Below are positions 45,958 to 54,183 of a DNA stretch of 64,000 nt, piece after piece. The DNA comes from Nocardia sp. NBC_01730 (lineage in GTDB: Bacteria > Actinomycetota > Actinomycetes > Mycobacteriales > Mycobacteriaceae): the NCBI RefSeq assembly GCF_035920445.1, contig NZ_CP109162.1, positions 4,464,001 to 4,528,000 on the forward strand. The letters are read 5' to 3'. Made by a program: the position numbers and the translations under genes. The notes below the pieces were generated by a model that was given only the letters and a program-made list of their open reading frames with translations, searched no databases and had not been told where the DNA came from. Positions within the stretch are counted from its first letter, which is position 1. Each line of letters begins with the position of its first letter.

Positions 45958-46280
45958 TATATTGTGAAATCCATTTCTCCAGCGAGCTTGTGAGTGCTTT
46001 GCTCTTGTTCTGTTTGCTGTTGTTCGTAGGTGCTTGCTACAGTGTGTAGGGCGTTTCCAACCTGCTCAGCCGCAGCAGCCCCTTCCCACAGACGGTCCTG
46101 AATGTACGCGGCCGCCAGGGAATACGAGCTCCATGCGCCAGCGAAAAGCCCGAACTGTATCGCCGATTATTTCAGCTCATTAATCGATGTGGCCGCATTT
46201 CGCAATCCCGGGGCAACATCAGTGATCCACGCCTTGGACGCATTCTCGAGAAGCTGGAGTTCTACTTTTAGCTCGGTCAT
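45957..46280 (-). pseudogene. WXG-like small helical protein with one internal stop
   Basis: A 107-codon frame between overlapping neighbours: TGATG with the upstream gene, TAATG with the downstream gene. It reads MTELKVELQLLENASKAWIT, then a single TAA at 46167-46169, then SAIQFGLFAGAWSSYSLAAAYI, then a Gln/Glu-rich helix (STYEQQQTEQEQSTHKLAGE). Frame and overlaps are intact on both sides, so the stop is a point nonsense change or an error. Size and helicity match WXG100-type partners, probably for the 260-residue protein. Confidence 0.65.
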
Positions 46281-46939
46281 CAGATTTCATTTCGCATTAA
46301 TTGTTGTTCATGCCGGACCAAGCGATCCGTCAGCTCTTGGTCGGTCTCTTGATCCAGGTAGATATCCCGGACCAGTTTTGCCTTCTTCGCTCGAACCTGA
46401 TCGCAGCATTCCAGGATGTCTTGCGCAATGGCGGTCCCGTGTACAGTCGTTGCCCAGCTTGTGTCGATGGCGATCGAAAGAAGGGTGGACCGCGTGGCGG
46501 TGACTGTTAGACCAGGCTCGTCATATTGGTTGTATCCGGGGCCGTGCACCGTGTATGCAGTATCGAGGTACAGGCTGTTCCATACTGCATGGAATTCGTC
46601 ATAGGTGCGCTGCTGTAAGAGCAGTGGTACGACTTCACGTAAGGATGGCCAACTCGAACGCGGTCGTATGCCGTTCTCGACAAGGCGAACTGCCAGCTCA
46701 TAGACTGCATAGTGATAGGCGTCCATGATCGACTTGCCGTACTGCGATGGCTCGAATGCGTCTTTCCATCGACGGCTCAACTTGATGTTTGTCGGTAGGC
46801 GATCGTCACCGACTTCCACGTCAACTAGAGAAGATCTTTGTGGCGGCGTGAACACAACTTCGCTGGAGTTTCCATTCGGAACTTGATAGTCATCCATATC
46901 ATCCGGATCGTCGCCATAGAGGTATTGATTCGAGGCCAT
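46280..46939 (-). CDS. Hypothetical ESX-island protein
   Basis: 219 residues; ATG at 46939 behind AAGGAG. Acidic N-terminus (LYGDDPDDMDDYQVPNG), then GRRWKD-type helices, AYHYAVYELAVRLVENGIRP, LREVVPLLLQQRTYDEFHAVWNSLYLDTAYTVHGPGYNQYDEPG in blocks, and a charged C-terminal helix rich in Glu/Gln. No signal peptide or membrane segment. I do not recognise a family. It overlaps the WXG-like gene by one base and is likely co-translated; role possibly chaperone or regulator for the island's substrates. Confidence 0.6.
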   Translation of the reverse strand: MASNQYLYGDDPDDMDDYQVPNGNSSEVVFTPPQRSSLVDVEVGDDRLPTNIKLSRRWKDAFEPSQYGKSIMDAYHYAVYELAVRLVENGIRPRSSWPSLREVVPLLLQQRTYDEFHAVWNSLYLDTAYTVHGPGYNQYDEPGLTVTATRSTLLSIAIDTSWATTVHGTAIAQDILECCDQVRAKKAKLVRDIYLDQETDQELTDRLVRHEQQLMRNEI

Positions 46940-46974
46940 ACATACTCCTTTCCAATCTATTCGAGGCGCCGACC

Positions 46975-47113
46975 GAGTCGATGCCGAATGTGGGCAGTTT
47001 CGATGAACTGGCTGTCGTGTACTGCGACGGATAGAGCAGCACTTCGCGGCAGGCGACTCCCTCATAGTCCGGAATTCGAGCGAGGTGAACGGCAAGCTCC
47101 GCACTCCGGGCAT
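46975..47113 (-). pseudogene. Relic of a second espG gene
   Basis: MPGVRSLPFTSLEFRTMRES aligns with the EspG start MPEVQSWRFSALEFRTLWES. After a one-base shift the next frame gives REVLLYPSQYTTASS, matching RDVLPYPLQHQHTTEF. The upstream leader (GATAAGGACATC before the ATG) is shared too. About 45 codons survive. A duplicated, truncated copy sitting just before the 219-residue gene. Confidence 0.75.
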
Positions 47114-47136
47114 GGGGATGTCCTTATCGTGTCGGG

Positions 47137-48411
47137 TTATTCGCCGATGACCGGCGGCACCGTCTTGGGCATATCATCCAGCCCGGTGAGCTCATCTCCG
47201 TTTTCCTGCGTGATCAGGTAGTCCGGAATGCCCTTGCTTGACTCGTCATCGGTTTTTCCGCCGCGCGCGCCAGGCGCCGTCCCGCCCGGCATCCCACCCA
47301 TGCCGGAACGGCCAGTAGCGGCTCCTGACCGCGCGGCGGCCGGGGTCGCGCTGGAGTTGTTCGGTGTACCCGGAATCGAACGACCCGGGCCTGGCACCGG
47401 GGCGCCCGGGCCGATGGGACTTCCTGGACTGCCCGGCGTTCCGAGATGCGGGCTGCCGGGGGTGCTGGGCGCGGTGGTCGAGGCGGGTGTCGTCGCAGCC
47501 GGTGTCGTGGACGCGGGATCGGTGCTGGTCGACTGCGGTGTCCCGACGTCCGTGGACTGGGTACTCGAAGGAGTGGTCGAGTCGTCGGAGGAGTCCGTGC
47601 CGAGAGGATTCGAGCCGGGTGACGGTGTGCCCGACGGGCTTCCGCTACCGACATTCGTGCCACCGTTGTTGGTGCCGCCCGGATTCGCGCCCGGATTCGT
47701 GGCAGGTGCCGGACGGGGTATCACGGGCACATTTGTATCGGACTCCATCACGACCGGGGAGTACACGGTGCGCAGCACCCGCAATGCCTCGGTCTTCGAA
47801 TTGTGCTCGGCAACATCATCGTTGCGCCAGCTACGCCCGGCCAGAAGGCCGATCGCGTTATCCACTCCGCTGCGATGTTCCGGTGCATGCGGGACCAGTT
47901 GTTTGGTCGGCTCCAACCCGGTCTGCAATTCGGCCAACTTGCTACTGGTCAGCCGGGCCGCATTCGTGACCTGCCCGCCCTGGGCGGCGTAGTCGCGGAC
48001 CCCGCTCGCCGCCGCGTCGCGTGCTTCGCCCCGCCACACACTCTCATCGGTGGCCCGGGCCATCGCCTGAGTGAAGCTTTCCAGCGACGTCTGATGCCGA
48101 TCGGCGATGGTGTTCCAAGCGGACACCAGGTCGCTTACCGCCTGCAGATCGATCTGGTCGACCTTGCTGCGCAGCGTGGCAACATCGTGCCTTTCGAACT
48201 CGTCCGCATCGAGAACTTCCCTCGGCCGGAATTCGCCCTGGAAGCCGAGACCGGCAGCCCTGCTGCGCACGCCGTCCCGCTGCTGGTTGTATGTGTCCTG
48301 GACAGCGTACGGATCGGCATCGGGCTGCACGTGGAAGATCCAGTCCGTGACATTTCGGAGCACGGTCAAACCCAAGTCCTCGACCGCCGGGTTACTGAAC
48401 GGGTTACCCAT
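47137..48411 (-). CDS. Large ESX-associated WXG-type protein with Pro/Ser/Thr-rich C-terminus
   Basis: 424 residues. The N-terminal 200 are helical with SVWRGEARDAAASGVRDYA (W-x-G) near residue 125. Residues about 215-385 are low-complexity Pro/Thr/Ser/Gly. The end is conserved: PDYLITQENGDELTGLDDMP and TVPPVIGE. This layout (WXG-type helical head, disordered stalk, short conserved tail) is typical of ESX-linked proteins in Nocardia, comparable in outline to EspB-like or PPE-like substrates. Overlaps the upstream gene (TGATG). Probably secreted or surface-exposed. Confidence 0.75.
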   Translation of the reverse strand: MGNPFSNPAVEDLGLTVLRNVTDWIFHVQPDADPYAVQDTYNQQRDGVRSRAAGLGFQGEFRPREVLDADEFERHDVATLRSKVDQIDLQAVSDLVSAWNTIADRHQTSLESFTQAMARATDESVWRGEARDAAASGVRDYAAQGGQVTNAARLTSSKLAELQTGLEPTKQLVPHAPEHRSGVDNAIGLLAGRSWRNDDVAEHNSKTEALRVLRTVYSPVVMESDTNVPVIPRPAPATNPGANPGGTNNGGTNVGSGSPSGTPSPGSNPLGTDSSDDSTTPSSTQSTDVGTPQSTSTDPASTTPAATTPASTTAPSTPGSPHLGTPGSPGSPIGPGAPVPGPGRSIPGTPNNSSATPAAARSGAATGRSGMGGMPGGTAPGARGGKTDDESSKGIPDYLITQENGDELTGLDDMPKTVPPVIGE

Positions 48412-48794
48412 CAGCCCACCTGCTCGGTGGTATTCGCGATTTGGGCCGCGTTCACGATGTCCCGACCAGTGATGTGCTTGAACGAGATCGCCATGACCTC
48501 ACGCATGTTCTTAACGGTCTCTATGTGTTCGAGAATGACCCTGTCAATCGAGTTATCTTCGCCTGTTGCCTGCTTCAGGAACTTCTTTTTCAGATCGTCG
48601 GCCATCTTGAAGTCGCCGAAACCGGAGACGTTCTGGGTGTTACCAGCCAAACTGCGCACGAGCTCCAGATCGGCGATGCGCTTGTCACACGCTGTCGCAC
48701 AAAGGTATGCGGCGTTCTCGTCGTCCAAATACAGTTCTCCGGCGCGGGCTTGGTTGGCGAGTCGACTCCACACCGATGCATTGTCCTCACTCAT
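48411..48794 (-). CDS. Hypothetical helical protein, ESX island
   Basis: 127 residues; ATG behind GGGAGGGA. Helical: NASVWSRLANQARAGELYLDDENAAYLCATACDKRIADLELV in blocks, then a Lys-rich helix (KMADDLKKKFLKQATGED) and VILEHIETVKNMREVMAISFKHI. Proteins of this size that begin ..W..L..QA..G.L.L... are common beside the large WXG-type protein, suggesting a paired substrate. It lies between the DUF3558 lipoprotein and the 424-residue protein, with the stop overlapping the latter. Confidence 0.7.
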   Translation of the reverse strand: MSEDNASVWSRLANQARAGELYLDDENAAYLCATACDKRIADLELVRSLAGNTQNVSGFGDFKMADDLKKKFLKQATGEDNSIDRVILEHIETVKNMREVMAISFKHITGRDIVNAAQIANTTEQVG

Positions 48795-48809
48795 ATGATC
48801 CCTCCCTGA

Positions 48810-49340
48810 TCAACGCGGTAATGCAGGCACAATCGAATCACCAACGCGATACAGGACCGTACACGGGTTTTCAAGATTATCCTGGCCAGCCCGATTCTGG
48901 ACCCTCAACTGCACGACTCCCTGGGACGCGGCGAACAGTACGTCACAATCGAGATTCTTCGATGCGCCCTCAACCCTGAATTGCCGACCTTGACGACCCG
49001 CGACTGTCACATCCTCGAATTCGACGTTCCCAGGTTTGCGCTCGAACTCCGATACGGTGCGACTGGTTGAAAACACCGTGACGAAGTACTTGGGTCCCCT
49101 CCAGCTACAGATCTCCCAACCGGACTGGTGCACTCCACCGATACCAGCCTCCTCGGTCGCCGGATCGACTCCCGCCGCCCGCAACGCATCATCGGAAATC
49201 CCCGTGCACGGGTTGAACAGGGCCTTGGCTGTAGTGGTAGTGGTGTTTGTGGTGGGTGACCCACTCGTGGTGTCCCCACACCCAACGACACCCGATGCAA
49301 GCAGTAAACCAAGCAGCATCAACGTAATTCGGCGCCCCAT
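48810..49340 (-). CDS. DUF3558 family lipoprotein
   Basis: 176 residues from the ATG at 49340 (GAGGGTGGGG upstream). Lipobox LLLASGVVGCGD near residue 20, then a Thr-rich linker. The DUF3558 core has NPCTGISDDALRAAGVDP, CSWRGPKYFVTVFSTSRTVSEF, GRQGRQFRVEG, DCDVLFAASQGVVQLRV and the terminal Cys in ENPCTVL. Actinobacterial cell-envelope lipoprotein of unknown function, commonly found near ESX-type gene sets. First gene of this minus-strand island. Confidence 0.88.
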   Translation of the reverse strand: MGRRITLMLLGLLLASGVVGCGDTTSGSPTTNTTTTTAKALFNPCTGISDDALRAAGVDPATEEAGIGGVHQSGWEICSWRGPKYFVTVFSTSRTVSEFERKPGNVEFEDVTVAGRQGRQFRVEGASKNLDCDVLFAASQGVVQLRVQNRAGQDNLENPCTVLYRVGDSIVPALPR

Positions 49341-49569
49341 CCCCACCCTCTCGACCCGTGACGGCTCAGATTGCGGCAACTCTAGCAGACGACTCGCTGA
49401 TCTGGCTTGGCCGCGACTAAGCCAGCGTCCCGGGCCTGCGGTTCATAGAAGGACGGAAGGACAGACACCTCAATGAGGGTTTCTGGGTAACGGCGCGTCA
49501 TACTCGGTCGGACAGGTCGATCCGCACCCGCCATACTTCGTCTCTACTTCCGAGGCCAATCGCTTCGGA

Positions 49570-49782
49570 TCAGCCAGTGAGCCTGTGGAACTCTCCGTCC
49601 TTCACGCCAGCGGCGAAAGCATCCCACTCGCCCGATGCGAACACCAACGCCGGACCGGTCGGATTCTTCGAATCACGGACACCGACGGAACCGGCGTCGA
49701 GCCACGCGACTTCCACACACGCCTCGCCGCCGCCACTGCGGCTCGACTTGAACCACTTCGCGCCGGATAGTTGGATGCTCAC
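49570..49782 (-). CDS. DUF397 domain protein
   Basis: 70 residues from the GTG at 49782, behind AAGGAGA and overlapping the XRE stop. Motifs WFKSSRSGGGEACVEVAW, VGVRDSKNPTGPALVF and EWDAFAAGVKDGEF define DUF397. These proteins are the obligate small partners of XRE/DUF5753 regulators in actinobacteria; some pairs behave like toxin-antitoxin or developmental (BldB/WhiJ-like) systems. Confidence 0.9.
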   Translation of the reverse strand: MSIQLSGAKWFKSSRSGGGEACVEVAWLDAGSVGVRDSKNPTGPALVFASGEWDAFAAGVKDGEFHRLTG

Positions 49783-50654
49783 TGTTCGTATCTCCTTGCT
49801 ATGTTTCGGAGGAGGTCTCTCGATGGTTGCTCTTCCAGCGCAGCACACCGGAGCTTGTCGTGAATCGACCGAAAGCGTCTTATGTCGTCGTCTTCCTCGA
49901 AAATCATTGTTCCTATTGCACCCTCGATGTAGACGACAGGCGGCTCACTATGCGGGAAGTCGATCGTGATGTACGGCGGTATCGCCAAACCTGCAGGGAA
50001 GCCAGCAGTAAACGGAACGATTCGGATCGAGACGTTGTCCCGGGTCCCCATGTCTGCAACATGCCGAAGTTGCGAAGCCATGGTCCGATCAGAGCCGACA
50101 ACCGTACGCAGCACCGTCTCATGAAGCAGAAATTCGGCTCGCACTGGCTTATGTCGACGGGTAAGTATCGCCGATCGTTGCACTCGCAAAGCTACACGCC
50201 GATTCACTTCGTCCACGGTGTCATTCGCCGTATACGCTTCGACGTTCCGTGCGTAGTCGGCAGTTTGCAATAGTCCGGGTATGACAAGCGATTGGAAGAA
50301 GTGCAATTCGGTTGCCGCAACCTCCAATTGGAGATACGTGTTGAATCCCGGTCGAATCAGGTGCCGGTAGTCCTGCCACCACACCTTCGTACTGGCGTGT
50401 GCCACAAGCGACTTCAGATACTCTGTCCGATCTTCCGGCAGCCCGTAGTACTGACAGATGAATTCGACATCTCGAACCTTGACCTTCTCGTTCTGGCCGA
50501 GTTCCAGCCGACTGAGCGTGGACCGGCTGATCTCCAGAACTTCGGCTACCTGTTCGAGGGTGTGGCCGCTGGCCTGACGCGCGTCGCGCAGCGCCCGGCC
50601 CAACTGGCGACGCGGCAGCGTCGTCCTGCTGAGGTCTGACTTCGTACCCACCAC
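49779..50654 (-). CDS. XRE-type regulator with DUF5753 domain
   Basis: 291 residues from the first of two adjacent GTGs (50654), behind GGGGAGGA. N-terminal helix-turn-helix: LGRALRDARQASGHTLEQVAEVLEISRSTLSRLELGQ, followed by a DUF5753 sensor domain (YLQLEVAATELHFFQSLVIPGLLQTADYARNVEAYT, REFLLHETVLRTVVG-type region, RIVPFTAGFPAGLAIPPYITIDFP). WhiJ-like family. It partners with the DUF397 gene through a GTGA overlap. Confidence 0.9.
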   Translation of the reverse strand: MVGTKSDLSRTTLPRRQLGRALRDARQASGHTLEQVAEVLEISRSTLSRLELGQNEKVKVRDVEFICQYYGLPEDRTEYLKSLVAHASTKVWWQDYRHLIRPGFNTYLQLEVAATELHFFQSLVIPGLLQTADYARNVEAYTANDTVDEVNRRVALRVQRSAILTRRHKPVRAEFLLHETVLRTVVGSDRTMASQLRHVADMGTRDNVSIRIVPFTAGFPAGLAIPPYITIDFPHSEPPVVYIEGAIGTMIFEEDDDIRRFRSIHDKLRCAALEEQPSRDLLRNIARRYEQ

Positions 50655-50814
50655 TCCGCTGTGTCCTCCCCTTGTTCTCACGATGTGACCTGCTTTTCCC
50701 ACGGCGAGAGTCATCGTGCGCCGAACTCGGGAAACTCTCAGGGTGTACGCATGGATTGCCGTGCCCTGACGATTTCGAGTCCGCCTTCATGAGCACTCTC
50801 CGCAGCATAGGGGC

Positions 50815-51225
50815 ATGACCAACGACACGAAAGAGCACTCCGAACGTTCGCAAACGCAATTGGCAGAACCGAATTCGCCCGATACCTGCACCCGGCCGAA
50901 GGCTGTGGGGTTTGTGCGGGGCGAGGTGTCGGGGCTGCATGCGCCCCGACACGCGGTCGCCGTCCAACAGCACGCCCGCTCGCTGGGCTATCAGTACGTG
51001 TACACCGTCACTCCCCCGCGCGACAATGCCGACCCGATCGGGTTCGTGCTGGCTGTCGCGGCCGGACTGGACGTGGCCGCGATCGTGGTCTACGACCTGG
51101 CCCACGTCGACGACCAGCCCGCGCGGGTCTGCGAGGACTTCGACCTGGAAACAGTGTGCCCGCCGGGCACGTGGGCACGGGTCACCGCACCGACTCACAC
51201 CATCGCGAAGGTAGCGGGGCGATGA
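50815..51225 (+). CDS. Resolvase-fold protein, probably non-catalytic
   Basis: 136 residues. After 28 polar residues it reads AVGFVRGEVSGLHAPRHAVAVQQHARSLGYQYVYTV, matching the start of serine-recombinase domains (V.x.R, dimer helix, GY). It ends without a DNA-binding domain. It overlaps the next gene (ATGA). Similar in kind to the gene at 41557. In actinomycetes such small proteins recur near XRE/DUF397 genes. Function unknown. Confidence 0.55.
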   Translation: MTNDTKEHSERSQTQLAEPNSPDTCTRPKAVGFVRGEVSGLHAPRHAVAVQQHARSLGYQYVYTVTPPRDNADPIGFVLAVAAGLDVAAIVVYDLAHVDDQPARVCEDFDLETVCPPGTWARVTAPTHTIAKVAGR

Positions 51226-51545
51226 ACCGGGATGCCCTGCTCACCCCGCCCGAGGTCTGTGGCCGCGCTGATGTGCGGCTGGCACACGAGCAGATGCGGG
51301 TGCATCGCAGCTGCCGAGTCGAACGGTGTGTGTGGAAAGCGGCGGCGTATCACACGCTGGTATCGGCGGGACGGCTCACGCCGCAGACGGTGAGCCCGCG
51401 CGAACGCGCCGCCGCGCGCGGCGTGCAGTTCCCGCCGCTGGATGAGCCCGGCCGCGCCGACTGGAGCCTGGTCGCGCACACGCTGCAAGAGGTGCTGAAA
51501 CGACTGTCGGAGTTGGCCACACCACCGGAATCGTGCCGGAGGTGA
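51222..51545 (+). CDS. Small Arg/Cys-containing hypothetical protein
   Basis: 107 residues; start overlaps the upstream stop (ATGA). Contains VRLAHEQMRVHRSCRVERCVWKAAAYHTLVSAGRL and a terminal helix SLVAHTLQEVLKRLSEL. The two Cys spaced by four residues could bind a metal, but no known domain is evident. Probably co-expressed with the genes before and after. Confidence 0.6.
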   Translation: MNRDALLTPPEVCGRADVRLAHEQMRVHRSCRVERCVWKAAAYHTLVSAGRLTPQTVSPRERAAARGVQFPPLDEPGRADWSLVAHTLQEVLKRLSELATPPESCRR

Positions 51546-51551
51546 AAACGG

Positions 51552-51860
51552 TTGCATCGGACCACGATCGGAAACACGCACACCGGTTGGCGACTGGTGG
51601 GTCATCGCATCGAAATCCTGTTCTTGCGCGACGACGCCGACCCCACGCCCGCCTACCGGCTGCGCAATAACGGCGGCACCGTCCCGATTCCATTGGGGCG
51701 GTGCGGGCTTGTCGCATTCGACGAGCGCGAGCTACCGGATCTGGCGCAGGTGCGGGAATGGTTCCCGCGCCACTTCCGGCTGTGGGACGCGGTGCGCGCG
51801 CAATTCTGGGAGGCGTTGTTGCCCCCAAGCGGCGCCCGCAGCCCGACGAGTGGCACATGA
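51552..51860 (+). CDS. Small hypothetical protein
   Basis: 102 residues from a TTG with GGAGG (51538-51542) at correct spacing. Reads TGWRLVGHRIEILFLRDDAD, then GGTVPIPLGRCGLVAFDERELPDLAQVREWFPRHFRLWDAV. Last gene of a three-gene unit that ends in a strong palindrome. No family recognised. Confidence 0.55.
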   Translation: MHRTTIGNTHTGWRLVGHRIEILFLRDDADPTPAYRLRNNGGTVPIPLGRCGLVAFDERELPDLAQVREWFPRHFRLWDAVRAQFWEALLPPSGARSPTSGT

Positions 51861-51934
51861 CTGCGCCGAAACGCGAGTAGGCCCCTCCGTGGTGTGTCAC
51901 TCGTCAGAGCCGCAGACCTCCCTGTCCTGCCCCG

Positions 51935-51952
51935 CCCGCCGCGCGCGGCGGG
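51935..51952. terminator. GC-rich palindrome, probable terminator
   Basis: CCCGCCGCG-CGCGGCGGG, an 18-base perfect palindrome about 75 bases after the stop of the third gene in the resolvase-fold unit. Confidence 0.5.
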
Positions 51953-52009
51953 CGAATTCGCCTGAACGCACCAGCGACCTGATGCGGGTCGCCTATTCGA
52001 AAGAGAATA

Positions 52010-52675
52010 ATGTCCAAGCGACGCAATCGACCGCGGCACAATCCGAAAGCACTGCGGAAACCGACGCAGACAGGCTCCACCATCCGATACCCGCCCCGTG
52101 CCACGATCGACGCGATACTCACGACCATGATGGCCGAACGCAACGCCGACACGGCCGACCCGAATATCGACACCATTCACTTCTGGGGATTCGCCAGCGC
52201 GGACAACCTCATCACACAAGAGATGGCCCACACCACGATAGTCCTCGATCCTGACGCCGAGCGCTCCCCGATCCTGGATTCGGCCGAATGGCTGATGCGA
52301 AGACTCCCCGGCCGCCTGTGGGGGTTCGGGCTGGCGTACCGGACGGTCGGCGAGATGTTCACCGGAACCGATGGCGTACCCGAGGACGCGATACAGGCGG
52401 CGAGGGCGGGCAGGCTGAACGAACGCGCCGGGGCCGACGAGATGTGCGCGGCAACGATTTTCGATGCCCGCGCATACTCGTACACCGCACTGACCTACAC
52501 CCACCTACCCGAACTCGGCCCAACCCCCACCTGGGTCAACGACACACGACAGTCCACCGACACCTGGATCGCCCTGTTCGATCGGCGTGCCGTCGCGGCG
52601 CACGCGTGGGCGGCGGCGATAACGCTGGATCCGGACGGCAACTACGCCACCATAGCCCGGCTACGGACACCATGA
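52010..52675 (+). CDS. Hypothetical protein
   Basis: 221 residues. A basic first 30 residues (KRRNRPRHNPKALRKPTQTG) precede a soluble domain with PNIDTIHFWGFASADNLITQEMAHTTIVLD, EWLMRRLPGRLWGFGLAYRTVGEMFTG and a C-terminal AATIFDARAYSYTALTYTHLP. No membrane segment. Weak purine-rich stretch (AAGAGAA) before the ATG. Family not recognised. Confidence 0.6.
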   Translation: MSKRRNRPRHNPKALRKPTQTGSTIRYPPRATIDAILTTMMAERNADTADPNIDTIHFWGFASADNLITQEMAHTTIVLDPDAERSPILDSAEWLMRRLPGRLWGFGLAYRTVGEMFTGTDGVPEDAIQAARAGRLNERAGADEMCAATIFDARAYSYTALTYTHLPELGPTPTWVNDTRQSTDTWIALFDRRAVAAHAWAAAITLDPDGNYATIARLRTP

Positions 52676-52904
52676 GGACCTGAACCGACGCTTTCCGGTG
52701 GCGCACCGGGTCTGGTGCCGGCGTGTACCCCAGAACTGGCGTATACGCATGGCGTGCCTCGGGACGACCTCATTCGCCGCTCGATGACGGAATTGCAGAC
52801 CCAGCGGCGGCCTGTGTTGAGACGCTTCTTCCACGTGCCAGCGTGACCCGGCGGTCCAGGCCAGATCGATCAGTCGCGCCGTAGCGGGCAGCATCGCTGC
52901 CCTT

Positions 52905-53864
52905 TCAGGAGGCCTCCCACCACGGCTCCGTGTCCTCCACGGCGACGAACTCGTAGAAGTCCATGTTGCTGATCTCCAGGTTGCACGCCATCGATCCGAC
53001 CATGCGGCAGGGAAGGACGGCGGGCTGCCCCGGGGTGTCGTAAAGGTCGACAACGGTCAGTGGTCGGCCGGGCTCGGCAAAGGTCCTGGCATCGGCGAGC
53101 ACGACCAGCGTGGTGTGCTCCTCGGTGTGTTTTTTGTGCGGTGGGACCAGCGCTGGGACATGACCCGGAAGCATGCCCTCGAAGGCTCGGTCGTCAACGA
53201 CGAATGCCGTCAGCGGATAGTGCTCCACGTCGATCTCGTCCGGGTCCAGGTCTGCGCCGACCCAGCCCTCCTCGTCGGCCCCGCCCAGCTCGTCGAGCAG
53301 GGCGCGCCAGCCCTCCTCGTCGTCGAAGAAGGTACGGACCAGCAGTACATCAGCGGTGGAGGGCAGTGCCGGGAAGGGCCGCTGCGCCGGAGCCGGCGGC
53401 GCGGGGAAGGCCGGCCGACCGCCGTCCCCCTGATACATGCCGCACACGTCCATGTTGCGCACCAGGTGGTCGAACGCGAGTGCGCCGCCCAGCAGGTCGG
53501 CCAGGATCTCACCGAGCCGGGCCGACGGGACCCGGACGCCGCGCCCGGGTATCGCCGCCAGGTCCACCAGCAACGGCCCGTCCCCGCCGTACACCACCGG
53601 AATGTCTGCCAAGACTACGACCGGCGGCACCGGGCCGTCGTCCGCGACAAGTGCAGGGACGTTTCCGCCGTGCAGGAAGTCCCACCCGTAGTCCTCGATC
53701 AGTCGCAGCCGCACCCCGCTGCCCCCGACGACGAGCACATCGCCTTCCCGACGGCCCGCGATCTCGTCAAGCAGCCCGCCCCACAGTGCCTTGCCGTCCT
53801 CGTAGCACGTACAGACCAAGAGCACTTCACCGGGCTCCGGCTGGGGAAGCTTGGGAAAGGACAT
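52905..53864 (-). CDS. Protein with two DUF6924-like domains
   Basis: 319 residues from the ATG at 53864, behind GGAGGAGA. Two homologous halves: LLVCTCYEDGKALWGGLLDEIAG with VVVLADIPVVYGGDGPLLVDL, and LLVRTFFDDEEGWRALLDELGG with TLVVLADARTFAEPGRPLTVVDL. Each ends in a segment N[ML][DE][IV].N.D.YEF-like (HLVRNMDVCGMYQG, LEISNMDFYEFV). This is the DUF6924 pattern, usually a single copy in actinobacteria; here duplicated. Acidic, cytoplasmic, function unknown. Confidence 0.75.
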   Translation of the reverse strand: MSFPKLPQPEPGEVLLVCTCYEDGKALWGGLLDEIAGRREGDVLVVGGSGVRLRLIEDYGWDFLHGGNVPALVADDGPVPPVVVLADIPVVYGGDGPLLVDLAAIPGRGVRVPSARLGEILADLLGGALAFDHLVRNMDVCGMYQGDGGRPAFPAPPAPAQRPFPALPSTADVLLVRTFFDDEEGWRALLDELGGADEEGWVGADLDPDEIDVEHYPLTAFVVDDRAFEGMLPGHVPALVPPHKKHTEEHTTLVVLADARTFAEPGRPLTVVDLYDTPGQPAVLPCRMVGSMACNLEISNMDFYEFVAVEDTEPWWEAS

Positions 53865-54183
53865 GACTCTCCTCCGAAAGACTGCGGCGGTCGCCTCGCC
53901 GTAATCGGTCCTGGCCATAGTGATGCCTCCTGCAGGACATCCCGGTCAGACCAGCGCCGTCTGGATCGGACAGCCGCCCATAGTGACAGATCGGCGACAT
54001 TGAGCTGTAACCGGGCCTATACTCCAGCGGCGCAGTAGATCAGGGTGCGCTTCCCGTCTCAGGATGCAGGCGTTCTCGAACATCCCATAATGCGAATGAG
54101 CGTGCATGTTGGGTCTGACGTAAGACGAGATGCGACAGCGGTATCGGCGACCGGCTCGAAGCCGGACGCCGATACCTGTCACG

